Shown here piece by piece: positions 52,380-64,000 of a DNA stretch of 64,000 nt. The stretch is from NCBI GenBank assembly GCA_037367355.1, contig CM074699.1:3348001-3412000 (forward strand), read 5' to 3'. The DNA is from Neoscytalidium dimidiatum. Taxonomy: Eukaryota > Ascomycota > Dothideomycetes > Botryosphaeriales > Botryosphaeriaceae. Numbering within the stretch: position 1 is the first letter of the stretch; each line of letters opens with the position of its first letter. A program made the translations under genes and the position numbers. The notes below the pieces were generated by a model, which saw only the letters and a program-made list of their open reading frames with translations, was not told where the DNA came from and did not search any database.

Positions 52380-54026
52380 TCAGAGCTTCTCGCCAGAAGC
52401 GGCCGCGGGAGTGTTTTTGCGGAGGATAAGCTTCAGGACCTTCTTGGCCGGAGCGCAGACGGGCGTGTTGGCGGTGCTAACGGGCGTGTTGGCGGTGCTA
52501 GCGGGCTCGCCACCAGGCTTGGGCGAAGCAATCGCAACGCCAGCCGGACGCTTGCGCTTTCCGCCCTGCGCGTGCTCCGCCTTCTGAACGCCCCGGCTGT
52601 ACTTCTCCAGAGCGGCCTTGGCGGTGCGGTGCACGTTGAAGTGGGTGGCGAGGCGCTTCGCGATGGCCTCCCACTTGGCGTCGTAGTCCAGGTGCTTGGG
52701 CAGCTTCAGCTTCGCCCAATCCGTGACCTGGTGGAGCGCGGACACCTCGCGGCTGTCCCACAGGCGGCGCTTTAGCGCCAGCTTCTCCAGCGCGACAGGG
52801 GTGAGCTGCTTGTACTGTCCCGGGGGCGAGGACGGATGACCGTCATCCGCAGACGAGGGAAGAGCGACGTCGGCAGCAGCAGGGTTGATGGCCGTCTGGG
52901 CGCGAGTCTTGACAGCGGGCTTGGCAGCAGGCTGAACAGCGGGTTGGAAGTTAGGCTGGAAGCCAGGTTGTATATCGGATTCAGTATCAGCCTGAGTGTC
53001 AGACTGGTTATCAGACTGGACATCGGATTGGACGATGGTTGAAACATCATGGGAGATGATGCTCGGGACACCAAAGGAAGCTGGGTGCTGGTTGACAAAA
53101 GGAGTGGGGGGAATTGTGTCCGCAACAAATCCAGTGGGCTCATCTGGAGCCGTTTCAACGACTGGACACTCGACAGCTCCATCGACGATCTTTCCGAAAG
53201 ATATGCCGAGTCCAATAGTGCCTGCATCATCTTGGGGCATTCCGCTGGAACCAGATATCTCGATAACGTCTGTTGAGGAATAGCTGTCACTAGGCTGGAC
53301 AGTCTCCTGAACACTGGTGTCGAAAGACGCGTTCAGGCCACGACTAAGATTGCCGTTGTGAGAGTAAGCGTTTACCGGAATGGCGTCTTCGACATCCGTC
53401 TGGGCCACGGGGTCAGGGTAGGGCTGACGGCTTGAAGCGACCTGGCTAACGCTGCCGTAGACTTGCTGCGAGCCCAAGGGAAATGAAGGCGGAGGGCAAG
53501 CAAAGGGATCGCCGGGACCGAATGTCTTGTGCTGGAAAGCTCCTCCCATCTGGCTCATGGTACAAGCGTTCATATAGGGCGGAACACCGTTGACAAATCC
53601 ATGCTGCATGTGGTAGCCGTACCCAGACGAGGCCTGGTAGCCGTACCAAGGCGGGACCTGGTAGTTGTATCCGGGCGGGATATGATAGCCATATGGAAGT
53701 GGAGCGTGATAATAGTGGCCAAATTGCAACTGATGAGCACATCCAGGCGTGAACTGCTGAGGCGGACCAGGCGGGATCTGTTGGAAAGCGTATCCGGGGG
53801 GGTAGTACTGGCTGTATCCAGAGTATGGCTGTTGGGCGTGACCCATCTGGGGTTGCTGGAAAAAGCCAGCCGCGGTGAGAGCATGCAAATTGCCGGGCTG
53901 AGTCGCGGAAGAGGCGATCTGGCCTTGCTCATCCTCTGAAGCCGGCGCGACGAAGCGTTGCTGGAAGGGTTGGACCGCCGTCCGTGGCTCCGTGAGATCT
54001 CCTTGCTTATGATTGTATTGCGGCAT
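52380..54026 (-). CDS. Prion-like Tyr/Gln/Pro-rich protein with Myb/SANT-like domain
   Basis: A single 548-residue exon opens at an ATG at 54026. Residues about 55-190 are rich in Gly, Tyr, Gln and Pro with repeated PPGY/YGY units (QQPYSGYSQYYPPGYAFQQ, SSGYGYHMQHGF), a prion-like low-complexity composition typical of phase-separating nuclear or RNA-granule proteins. Residues about 330-370 carry short QSD/QPxF repeats. The ordered domain at about 405-475 (LALKRRLWDSREVSALHQV, then LDYDAKWEAIAKRLATHFNV) has the spaced Trp pattern of a Myb/SANT-like DNA-binding fold. A Lys-Arg nuclear-localisation-like patch (GGKRKRPAG) and a duplicated STANTPV motif from an 18-bp tandem repeat follow. A transcription or chromatin factor is likely, with the target unknown. 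Confidence 0.85.
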   Translation of the reverse strand: MPQYNHKQGDLTEPRTAVQPFQQRFVAPASEDEQGQIASSATQPGNLHALTAAGFFQQPQMGHAQQPYSGYSQYYPPGYAFQQIPPGPPQQFTPGCAHQLQFGHYYHAPLPYGYHIPPGYNYQVPPWYGYQASSGYGYHMQHGFVNGVPPYMNACTMSQMGGAFQHKTFGPGDPFACPPPSFPLGSQQVYGSVSQVASSRQPYPDPVAQTDVEDAIPVNAYSHNGNLSRGLNASFDTSVQETVQPSDSYSSTDVIEISGSSGMPQDDAGTIGLGISFGKIVDGAVECPVVETAPDEPTGFVADTIPPTPFVNQHPASFGVPSIISHDVSTIVQSDVQSDNQSDTQADTESDIQPGFQPNFQPAVQPAAKPAVKTRAQTAINPAAADVALPSSADDGHPSSPPGQYKQLTPVALEKLALKRRLWDSREVSALHQVTDWAKLKLPKHLDYDAKWEAIAKRLATHFNVHRTAKAALEKYSRGVQKAEHAQGGKRKRPAGVAIASPKPGGEPASTANTPVSTANTPVCAPAKKVLKLILRKNTPAAASGEKL

Positions 54027-54434
54027 CTTGACGACTTAAAGGGAACGCGCTTCTTGGCTCTTGATTGATGCGGTGATCGCTGCGTGATGATCGTGAGGAC
54101 GGAGGTGACGGTGAAGAGGTGGACGAAGCGGCGGCAGATGTTATGTAGTGAGTTGGTGGGCGCGATGTGGCGCGCTTCGATCATTTTCCAGATATGCAGC
54201 ACGCACTCGGCTCCCGCAGCAAATCTCGGAATCATTTAATCCACTCTCTGCTGTTTTGCTTCTCGAAGTGGAACGTTTTGGAATGTCATCGCCCATCGCA
54301 CTTATCTTAACGAATCCGAGCACCATCTCCGTTGTCCCTGGACACGTCGCACATACTCTGAAACTCTTTTACTGCAGGTCTGCCACTTCTCTGGCCCGAT
54401 TGCCATCACTACTATTTCGAACACTTCTCAATCA

Positions 54435-55750
54435 ATGGACCTCCTCCCGAATGACGTGCTGTTTGAGCTCGTCCGTATTGTCGCGCAGAACAGTACCGAT
54501 AAGAGGGGCACTAACAACGACGGCTGCTCTCCTTCTCTGGTTAACAGGAAGCTGTATGGTTTCGCGATCCAGCACATCTGCCGCGATAGCACAGTGAATT
54601 GTAGGTCCTTGCTCGGAGAGTTTATTCACCGTCAAGGTTGCCAAAAAGATCGCAACAGCAGTGAGCCAGGTATTAAGTGCTGTTGTCGTCGAAGCTTAAC
54701 TTCTCCGTTTACTGAAAGTCTTCCAGTAGCGCTAAAACACACTAGGTATATCAATGAAGGGCCTTTGCGGATTTCGCGGCTGACTAGTAGTGGCAGGCAC
54801 CTCGCATTCCATCGTAAAGCTATAAAACTGTTTAGTGCATCGATTTATAGCTATATAGCGGCCAAAATGCTCGCTATATCGACTAGCACTAGTAACTTGA
54901 GGGCACTAAGCCTGTCCATGCTATAAGATATTATTTATAGCCTAGAGCTGTAAGCAAGCATTCTGGAGGAAGAAATCAGCAGTGTTGTGGAACTCTACTT
55001 CAATTACCAGTACTGCAACTGCACGCCTAGAGGAGTCCGCACGTTATTTCCAAACGCTACCATGCTCACAGAAAATGGCTGGAAAAGATACTGAAGCCGC
55101 CAACGAACATCTACTTCCTCGGACACTGGCTCGCTTCGCTGGTGGTATGTAAGATTCGGGAGCAATGTGAGATCCACACTTAAGTAGAGCATCTCGAAAT
55201 CAACATACCTATGACGAAATTCGACTTAATATGCAACGAAATCTGGTTCTGTCCTGGTCTTGAGACGCTGGCCTGGTCCTATCCGGATTGGATTTTGGAT
55301 GTGGTACGAACTCGGGAGCGGCGACGAGTGGATCGCGTTCGCCACCCGGATTTAAACAACCATTCTACGATTGAGAGCATCTCGCTTACTTGCCCAGCAG
55401 ATCCACATGAGGAAACACGGAACACGGAGTGATCCACGCTGCTTAAAATAGTCAGCAAGAAAGCAGACGCCTGCCCCCGAATGAAGAAAATGGCAGTAGA
55501 TTTCCACGATCAATATAATATTCTACGTCGGAAAGATAGCGTCGACTGCGAAAGGAGGGAGCATATCAATCGCCAGTTCAGAACAGCAACTGAATCCTGT
55601 CATGGAAAGAAATATTGAGCATGGGCACGGAATGTGGAAGCCTTTGACCCACATAGCGAAGCAACGAGAATTGGGGCATGGGTGTTTAGAGTCAACCACA
55701 ATCCAGTGCTGGAAAGAAGCGCTCGGCTGAGACCAATATGGGAATCGTAA
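54435..55750 (+). pseudogene. F-box/LRR-type protein pseudogene
   Basis: The ATG at 54435 begins an F-box-like segment (MDLLPNDVLFELVRIVAQ, then SLVNRKLYGFAIQHICRD). After an AT-rich stretch (54720-54980), a second frame continues as protein-like sequence from about 55060 (HRKWLEKILKPPTNIYFLGH) through VEHLEINIPMTKFDLICNE and GLETLAWSYPDWILD to KADACPRMKKMAVDFHDQYN and IGAWVFRVNHNPVLERS, stopping at 55750. That frame is interrupted by TAA before VEHLEI, TGA after RNTE and TGA after HGKKY. The layout (F-box, then leucine-rich repeats) is typical of SCF substrate adaptors. With three nonsense codons and a frame change this copy should be inactive. The TGA/TAA pattern and local AT enrichment are compatible with repeat-induced point mutation. 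Confidence 0.55.
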
Positions 55751-58700
55751 CTTATTACTTAGCGTGGTATGGATAGTGAAGTAGTAGCATGCGACGGCCG
55801 TTTCGTTGCAGGAAAGGAGGCCATTCTTGGATGCAGCCTAGTTGAGAATACACTTGAGTACTTTAGAGTGCTATAACATGGAATAAACCGGGTATAAATG
55901 CAGAGATTCGGATATACTTATGAAATCTTTAAAGTCTCCATGAGGCATCGTGGTCCACCTCAACACCATCGGGACAGCAGTTTTTTACTACTGAGTGTAG
56001 AATGCGATGACAATATGGACGCTTGAGTGGAATATACTCATACTGTTGAGCTTAGGAAGCAACTTTGGACTAAAGATAGGGAGTGATGCTCATTGCTACG
56101 GCTGCGGCGCGAAAGAGTTGGCCAAGCTTCTCAAAGTGATGGCATCACGGGCTGCCGCTACATGGATGACATTACGGAGAGTCGCTGTACGAACAGTCTG
56201 CCGTTGACCTGCACACCTTGGACAGTGCCCTACCAAAGACTTTGATAGCGAAGGCAATTTGCCCGCGTATGGGATTCTCAATTGTCCCCAGAGGGGCCTA
56301 CGACCGTGCTGTGACATATGAGAGACGGAGACGGGTCCTACGTCATTCATAGCAACCCTCTGTGTATTTTCCGCCGAATCTTCTCCTTCTACTTCTGACT
56401 AAATGAGCCAGGTAGGAACGCGCTCGGTTAACACGTGACGCGGCGTAAACAAAAGGGTCGCTTTTATATCTTGTTCGCCCACCTTCTCCCCCCGCCCACA
56501 ACAACGCTCAACCGCAACAAAACCTCAGTTTTAGCCTTTTTGCCTCATATTCTTCCCCACTAGGAAGTGATTCATTGTATCTTACTATCCATTGCACAGC
56601 GCTTTACTTTCTACCCTTGTTCTCTCCTCCGCGGTATTCCAATTAGCCGCTACTGTACCCTAAGTTGCTGCCACCGCTTGCCTCTTCTCACCCAACGCCA
56701 CATATATGCACAGCTTGACAGGTTTGATATCGGCTTCATGCCCTCCTAAAGTCTTCTTATCAAGCCACGTCGCGGTCCTGGCTTTTTTTTCAACTACCGA
56801 GATCTTCCTGCCTATGCTCACCTAAGCTGAACACGGCACTTCATACTAGTAAGTTGCCTCCATCTGCCAGAAAATCTATCTTACTGAAGCAGATCTCTCA
56901 AGATACCCTCTTTCTGAAGCAATGACGTCGGTCGCCACCCATGGAGTAAGATCTTCGATGCATGACGGCCATGCGACCTCCGCACACGCGCATCACGATC
57001 AGAAATCCAAATTGCTACATCTATTTGCAACCGCCATGAACACTAGCTCACATCTTCAAAGCTCTGATGCGGGTAAGAACAGCGTGGCAAGATCAACCGC
57101 GAAGCTTTTTCTGTGCCAAATGAGCCTATCATCCGGCGCGGTCGACAGACTTTGCAACATCTCACCTCGCATTAAGCCGTCTTGTGTAAGTCTTTCTCTT
57201 GGTCACTCAGATCCTTCACTCAATGTCTCACATCTTTTCTCTTGACAATTTTCCGCCCTTACCGTCGCCGTCCTTGTTTGCACTCCATAGCCAGGGCGGA
57301 AGACTGGTGAGCTTTAAGGGCAAGACGTACACTCGGCTTCTCGCCGGAGGCTGGATTAATCTCAGATCTTCACGAGCTATGATGAATCTGCAAAGTAACT
57401 AGCTGACATTTCTTCACAGAATCATATTAATACTTTCCCCATCCGTTCGCGCTCACTTTTTCCCTCAAACTCATCCGGTCGACTATAAAGCCCGCAACCC
57501 TACCCAGCCTTCCATTTCCTTTATCGCATCGGCCCTCGGTGTGCTCATGCGGACAGCGAGTTTCCTCAGAAACAGCCTATGCCAAACATGAACTCACAGC
57601 CATCGGAAAGGGCCAGAATAAAATCGGTCACTAAAAGCGGCACGCCTGACAGACAGCGGCGCTCTGTACAGTTACGGCCGTACATACCCACCTCCATCGT
57701 CCCTGATAGATGAGCTTACACCTTAATGGTACCATTTACAACAACACAGGCGCCCTTTCACTCCCAGTCCACGTTTTCTCTTCTTCTTGGTAATCGCTAC
57801 CGGTGACTCCCAAGTGTCTTAGCGGCTCGAAAGAACAAAGGATGGCTGACTCCTGCAGCGCGCCTTGAGTGCCTGCATACCTGGTAAGATGAAGCTTTCT
57901 TACTATTTCTTACTACACCCCATAATTCGTCATTCTCCGTGTTCACGGATGAGCGGCTGTTGAGGGGAAGATCAAAACTCGGATGTTACTAGCGGGCTGT
58001 CCACCTCCGCGGCTGCCCGTCTTCGCATTCTAGACATGCCAAGAACTAAAGGTGTCTCTTCTGCCCGGAGTTGCCAACCAGCATATCTCGCTCATCAATC
58101 GTGATGTGCTTTGCTCTCTCGGGCTATATTAATTAACAGAGCTATTTACGCCAAGCCTCACATGCATCTCGACATGAGCACGTCGAGATGCTCTAAAACT
58201 TGGCGACATTCATAATGCGACCCTTGTCTTTTTATGCCACAATCTTTCCGCCTGCTCCACCTAACGAATTTGACTTTGCACCATATCAAAGCACATAATA
58301 GTGGGCAAGATTGTAAGTAATAACCAACGGCGAGTTGTTTTCAGCTTTCCTGCAGCACCTCGCCAGAAGCGATGCCCGACATCTCATTTCCTCATGTGCT
58401 CCAAGGTACTGATAATTTACAATCTTTACTGACAAGTCCGACAGGCAAGGATTCCTCTCTCATCACTTCAAAACACACTTCTGGAAGCTTACTATCTACA
58501 ACGTCCACATTTAATACGCGACCAGCTTTACAGTGCTAATCAAGTTTTCACTGCGGATAATAACAAAGCGACTTTCTTGACAAGGTGCGTCGCATCTCTC
58601 GTGATCATGGCTCAATCAAGACGAAACATCTCTGGCGGTCTATAAGTCCGATAACTTGCGCCACCGTTAAATCAGTCTGTTCTCCACGAACTTTGAAGAT

Positions 58701-60433
58701 ACAAAGGATCGGCCGACGACAGCTAAGTGATCCTTTCTTGCTGACTTGCGCGTTAAGGCGTGCGCTCGTCTTACCTCCGGGGCCATAAATGCTTCTTTCA
58801 TGTCAACCTACCGATGGAAATTCGGTACAACGCTCTCTATACGTCCATCTCCCTCACCTATGGCAAAGCAATAGCTGGGAAAGTAAGCGCGGATTAGTCC
58901 ACCAGTAGCGGACCAGTGCGTCTAGATCGGTGTTTCTCTCAACTTGTGGTTCATATGCACTTGGTCTTTTCCCAATCTTTTTCCTGTTATGTTTCTCCTC
59001 ACCTCCAATCGTGTGTTTGAAAATATCTCGAGCCATGCCCTCGACTGATCGTTTCGTACTCAGTCTTTTTTCGTGGCTGCATTACGCACAGCGAGGGCGA
59101 GATCGAAATTGACCTTGAAAGAAGATGGGCGCCTTTAGGATGGCTGTCCGTCTAGTGACAGGGTCAGACAAATCGTTTCTTATTTTTGCCCCAGACATTC
59201 TATTCTACAAAATCTAGGAACGTCTTAGTGTGCGCCATTAGTCTTGGCCAGAACGGAACGGATAATTCACAGGCAAATGTAGTGAGCATTCCTAAAAACG
59301 GGCTTGCGAATGAAAGCAAAGTGAAATATCAGGTCACAGGATCCTGTTAGTAGCCATCTTAATATAAGCGTCTATAGTTTCTATCTCTGATTGTCCCACC
59401 TGGACTAACAGACTGTACGTAATTACCATGCAAGAGCGGCGAATGTCGGGATTGCTGCGTACTCATCACCTCGAAATGTAGCAAGCGGCAATGCTTGAAA
59501 CTTGTTCCCCTTTCTTAACCTCGGGCCCCGTAGAAGAAGGGAGCGCATGGCTGTCTCTGATAGTAGTTCCTATCAGTGCCTATTGTCAGTAAGCACGGCT
59601 AATACACAATCTCCGAAACATGCCCGGCTGGGCGCTCAAGGAGGCGGTAGTCCAACTGAAGTAACGATAACGAGGAAGCTGCTTATTTGGAAATAAAAGC
59701 ATGACCTAGAGGCTTGAAGAACTGTCGGTTGCGGACGATCCATCTTCTTACTTGAATATCTGCTTGATGTTCAAACGTATGGATTGAAAGGAAATAATCT
59801 AGTCATTAGGTCATGGAGCACTCAGCGACGGCCTGTGAGGAACATAAAGCACCAGCAATGGTGGGAATTAAGAGTTCATAGGAGACACTGGCAGCATAAA
59901 TGCAGTACCAATGGAATCGCTCTAGCCATTAACAGAAGTAGCCAAATAAATGGCCAATGGAGCTCGAGGTGGTGTTGAACTTGAATTGGTCGAGGACGAA
60001 GAGTTTTTAGTGAAGACCAACATGGGTAGTACCAAGGGAATAATCAGCCCCTGCATGTTTTTACGAGGAGCAATTCTGGGAAGTGTCACTAATAAGAACG
60101 GCGCAGTCTCTGCTACACCTTTGATCGTAAGTGTGGGGCATGCTAAGGTCGTCAGCGTGGCAAAACTGGTGACACTTCCCTTTTGATTTGGTCCGAGTGA
60201 GCATCCTGCTCACAAGACTTCAATCCAACTAATCCTGGTTCAGCAGAAGCTTCAGCTCCGACTGAAGGCACTAGCCCCAATGTGCTGTCATGTGAGTGTG
60301 TAAGTCAAGGCAACATCATGCCTACTGGTCAAAAGGCGTGCCAAATCAGCTGGTTAGCAGCAACATAGCCTTGAAGCCTAAAACCCAGCCCTGGATTGTC
60401 GTGGACCCACCCGAAACCGGTTAGCATTGGCAG
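55751..60433. other. AT-rich gene-poor interval
   Basis: About 4.7 kb without a convincing gene. TATA-like boxes occur near 56464 and 57484 with CT-rich leaders, so non-coding transcripts are possible. A plus-strand frame at 56922-57245 (107 codons) and one at 59950-60186 (78 codons) have true ATGs and some protein character, but no domain. Confidence 0.35.
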
Positions 60434-60464
60434 CACGTGAAATCTCCTCCCCATTCTATATAAA
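60434..60464 (+). promoter_or_regulatory. CACGTG plus TATATAAA promoter, possible module copy D
   Basis: CACGTG (60434-60439) and TATATAAA (60457-60464), followed by ACTCCC and a CT-rich leader, resemble the promoters of the two U2-like genes, with closer spacing. Confidence 0.5.
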
Positions 60465-60539
60465 CTCCCTCTCCGACGGCCTCTTCATCTTCTTTCCTCC
60501 TTCTTCTTTACCCCCTGCCCTTCGATGCCATTGCACACG

Positions 60540-60705
60540 CGGCTCAGGGGCCTATCTTACAGATCAATGGTAACTTTTGCTCTTTTACAGGGATCCGAAA
60601 ACGCAAACGCGCTTGCGCTAGATTATGTCGAGGGCCAATCCCCTCCCACACTTTCATTTTCTTTTCATCGATGAGCTGGCCCTGAGCTGGACTTGGAAGA
60701 AGAGA
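60540..60705 (+). other. Possible strongly diverged U2-like locus D
   Basis: CTTACAGATCAATGG and GCTCTTTTACAGG (60556-60592) can be aligned with CTTAGATCAAGTG and GTTCTTTTCAG of U2. CTTTTCATCGATGA at 60661 followed 32 nt later by TTGGAAGAAGAG resembles the paired 3' element. No clear Sm site, stem I or terminal hairpin was found, so this may be chance. Confidence 0.22.
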
Positions 60706-63700
60706 ACACTCATATATTTGGGCCGATGGAAGCTGATGTTGGCGTTGTCGGTCTCCATGCGCCGTGCGGCGATGTCGTCTTTGGTGTTACATTATCGTCT
60801 TGTCGCTTGTTGTTACTGTGCACCTTCATCGTTCACATATAGGTGCGCCGTGGTTTTGAGTCTATTTCACTTCTGCTAGTATGGCTGATTGCTCGCATAA
60901 CTATCACCTTCCTTCGCTGTTGTTTAATATCTTGATAATCTCTCAGGTGTTGAGCTTTTCTATAAGCAGTGGTACGCTTGACCATCGGTCCTGAGCCCGG
61001 CGTATTTACTCACATAGCTGCTGCAAATTATAAGCTCCTTAAGTGCCTACCTAGCGTCATACTAAAAGATCCCTCAGTGAGGTGACCAGCCCCGGAGGCA
61101 CCGCCTTGCGACCAAGTGGCTCGGTGCTCTGGTTCCGTGCTCAACGCTGAAGCTGCCTCACATCGCATCACGAATCGCCAGCCGAGCCGCGATGGCGCTG
61201 AAGATCCGCCTTAGATCATTTTCGAAGTTGCTGTTACGATATTTAAAGCCGGCCCGCGTACGATCCCATTAGCACTTTACACACCTCTCCCGCGCCTAGA
61301 GACTGGCGCGGCTCAAGGATGACCAGTTTAAATGAACCTGCTCGTCCAGGACCAATTTACAAACTACCCGCACATTCAGCCTTCAATCCCTCCGGCCTGG
61401 TCATGAGGATATACATAACTTCAATCTCACGGAAAGAATTGGACAACCGCCGCTGCGATATGAATCGAGACCGTTTCGTGAGCGACCAAGCTCCAGCAGA
61501 GCCTTTTCTTGCAGCACACGAATGCTTGATATTGTGACAACGCAAATATGGAAATTTGGTCTACAAAAACTGAAGAATCTGCTGCTAGATATCGTAATCA
61601 AGTCCCTGTTTTCAAAGATAGGGTTGCTGCAAATCGTGGTCAACGGGAAATTTTCCACACCTCGGCAATATCTGAATCGTCTGAATGTCTCTGTTGTACA
61701 GCTCAGACAGTGTTTCAAATGTTTCATTAGAGACGCATGTTGTCTTCGTTTAGGTCAACCCACAAACGACTCCACTACTGGGCTAATGATCCGCAGCCTT
61801 CTCTTCAGGGTAGCCCCGGATGACTGAACTACCAACTCCTGCCATTTTAAAAAACCGCATCATAATAACAACGAGACAGTGAACTGACAGCTAAGCCATA
61901 AGGTTTACCATTAGTAGTGTATAAATAAGTTCCAAAGTCAAGTTTTCCGCTTCCGTAGTAGCTGGCTGCTAATAGCTTAACCTCTATGGCCGCAATCTGT
62001 CGGTGATAAAATACTTGATCCTGCTTAAAATCCTGTTTCCACTTCTCCATTAAAGGTTCATAGCATCGCGACTCGGCTCCAACCTCTCTCCCGGCCGAAC
62101 AGCTCCGACCTCTTAACTCTTACACCACGCGGATGGAACCTTTTACTTGCTGGCAGACTTACGTCCACACTCTGCAGTGATGGACTGGCTAATTGCGCTT
62201 TAGTAGCATCATCGCTATAACCATGACGAGCCGCTATCTAAGGAGTATGAAGTAGTGGCCTCAAGTAAGCACCACTGCCAAGCTCGTCATATACCGTAAG
62301 TTATATATCCATCTATATATTCTTGCTGATGAGCTCTGATATAAACATCTTGATCCACTGGAGCAGCGATTATGACGCTATCGGGAGGGTACATGACATG
62401 ACCTTGCTCTCCAGTAGCATTGTCCCATCCAGCCAAGCCGCATCATGATATGTTTTCCGGATATGTTGAGCCCTTTGTGCCGTCCGGATTCTCCCACGTA
62501 CATACACTATTCCTCGCGTGACGCAACATGTATTGTCGTGACGCTTCTCTAGCGGTTCCAATACACAGGCCTAGTGTCTTCAGTCCAATCGGATAGTTCG
62601 AGAATGGAGGAGTATCCGGGTAGGAGGAGCCTAGTAAATGATCCGTCTGTACCAAATATCGTAGAAACTTTTGAGATGTTTTTGCCTCAGAGTCCTAGAG
62701 AAAGTTCGTTTCTAGTGCTGCAATGACCTGCACTAGAGAGGATTGGGTCAGCTGAATAGATCTGTCTCACTGGGGCTGCGACAGTACTTTCGCCGGTTCA
62801 TGCCTTTGATGAATTGCTGCGGCCAAGGGATACCTCACTGCGAACTTGAATATTGACGTTCAGTCCTCCTGTTCCGGTTCAAGGGCGTTGATTGTGATCG
62901 TGTGGTATCTACATCGAGCGTCGGGTCGCTTCACAGCTAGCATGAATGTTGATGCGTTCTTGCCGGTATTCGGATTGGAATAGGAAGACTGTTTTCCTTT
63001 GTGTGACTGCGGAGGAAGAATTTGCTGTGTGCTCAAGAATATTGAAAGATGCTGCGGGCGAGAGACCCAGGTGCAAGTTTTTGCGCTGCGCATATTTCAC
63101 AGTCGCCGCCGAAGCTCGAGCTGTTATCAAAATGGTATAGAAATTCAAATCACCGACCAGAGTGTGTTGCAGTTGAATCAAATCCGTCAAGTCTGACTTG
63201 TACTATTGCAACGAGCGACTCTCGCTTCTTGCAGCTCGTTGTGGCGTAGTGCGTTGGCCCGGGTCGCGCTGCCATAGCCCACAGTCGACCTGTAGATATC
63301 TACACGGAGCACTCGTGATATAGTAAGCATAGGAAATGGTTCTTTGGAATGAGTCTTCGAGCTTCTTAGCAACAATATCTTGTCTGAGGGGCATGGTTTC
63401 ACCCTTTGAAATTAGCCGAAATGGCTTCAACGCAGCCATGTCAAGTTGGCTGATGCGCCGCCCAGGACGTCATCTGCAGGCACCGCGTGACCATGACATT
63501 ACTTGAGCAGTTTGGAAGAGCTTAGATGCTAGGAGAGTGGATAAAGCACCAAGTTCCGCGGGTTCGAGGAGCTGGCTTGAGCAGCTTTTTTGGGAGCCAG
63601 CACGCAAGCCAACCTACGTCATGATGACTTGAGCTATTTCTCAGAATCACATCATATAATGAGCCAATCCAAGTATATGTAGCCAGATACTGTTCCATTG

Positions 63701-64000
63701 AGGCGAACATAGGCCATAAGAACTGTCACTGATTTTAGTGCCATCTGTGTGCTGCGCTGAATGGTCCCAACCCGGGGCACCTACAGCGGCAGACGCTCAT
63801 TTGTCAGTACATCTGTGTAAGCGGAGGACAAACAGCTTAATTCGTAATGAGTGAATGATAATCAGCGAGCCGAGTCGCGCAGCCGGAGCCTCGACGCGCC
63901 AGTGGAAGCACGCAGAAGCAGCTCGCTCCCCGTGCGCCTTCCACCCAGTGCTCGAGCCAAGCAGCAGTATTTTCAGCCTACGGCAAAGCTTGGGCCATAT
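60706..64000. other. AT-rich gene-poor interval to window end
   Basis: No convincing gene. On the minus strand, an ATG at 63710 begins MFASMEQYLATYTWIGSLYD with a GTAGGT donor about 93 nt later, and near 63400 GETMPLRQDIVAKKLEDSFQ is protein-like. They may be exons of an orphan gene or a decayed one, but I could not complete a model. Confidence 0.35.

Noticed and set aside
60556..60592. Similarity of CAGATCAATGG to the 5' part of yeast U5 snRNA
   Set aside because: The following sequence does not form the U5 loop with GCCUUUUAC, and alignment to the local U2-like family is at least as good.

Overview
This window is nuclear DNA from a filamentous ascomycete (Pezizomycotina; Dothideomycetes-like is a guess from gene style). 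The evidence is short spliceosomal introns of about 50-110 nt with GTAAGT-type donors and CTAAC/CTGAC branch sites, intron-containing tRNA-Gly(GCC) and tRNA-Asp(GTC) genes, TATA boxes ahead of CT-rich leaders, a secreted S8 protease of fungal layout, and many orphan proteins rich in Ser, Pro or Glu. Coding density is low. Coding blocks are GC-rich and lie between AT-richer, largely empty stretches.

Layout. 1-6.1 kb: a truncated minus-strand gene, a small RING-like gene and two multi-exon orphan genes. 6.3-10.4 kb: an snRNA-like locus with a terminal hairpin, a small membrane protein gene and a frame-broken Mei2-like RRM pseudogene. 12.8-13.6 kb: two tRNAs. 16.6-19.1 kb: a secreted beta/gamma-crystallin-like protein, a decayed orphan gene and a RING-like gene. 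21.8-29.3 kb: an RS-rich orphan, the S8 protease, and a RING/poly-Glu gene. 31.4-32.4 kb: U2-like snRNA locus A. 33.8-35.2 kb: an acidic orphan. 35.2-45.2 kb: about 10 kb of GC-rich, microsatellite-laden sequence without a convincing gene. 45.2-48.7 kb: an orphan, an intact RING-like gene and a tandem C-x7-C zinc-finger gene disrupted by an 8-bp tandem unit. 50.4-52.3 kb: U2-like locus B. 52.4-54.0 kb: a prion-like Myb/SANT protein. 54.4-55.8 kb: an F-box/LRR-type pseudogene. The rest, to 64 kb, is gene-poor and AT-rich, with a possible fourth, much diverged U2-like locus near 60.5 kb.

The most unusual content is a dispersed module seen at three places (6.3-6.9 kb minus, 31.4-32.4 kb plus, 50.4-52.3 kb plus). 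Each has a TATATAAA promoter, an snRNA-like core with an Sm-type site, a paired 3' element (CTTTTTCGT, then TTGAGGAAGAA 34-36 nt later), a spacer that holds a small protein gene in two cases, and a terminal imperfect hairpin. In the two best copies the RNA is clearly U2-like. Stem I, the Sm site and the 3' stem-loops are kept with compensatory changes, yet the normally invariant branch-site recognition element GUAGUA reads GAAGUG in both. Introns in the same window use ordinary CTAAC-type branch sites, so a canonical U2 gene is presumably elsewhere and these would be variant paralogues.

Exon structures were derived by hand from reading-frame continuity and splice consensus. No homology search was possible, so family calls rest on recognised motifs.
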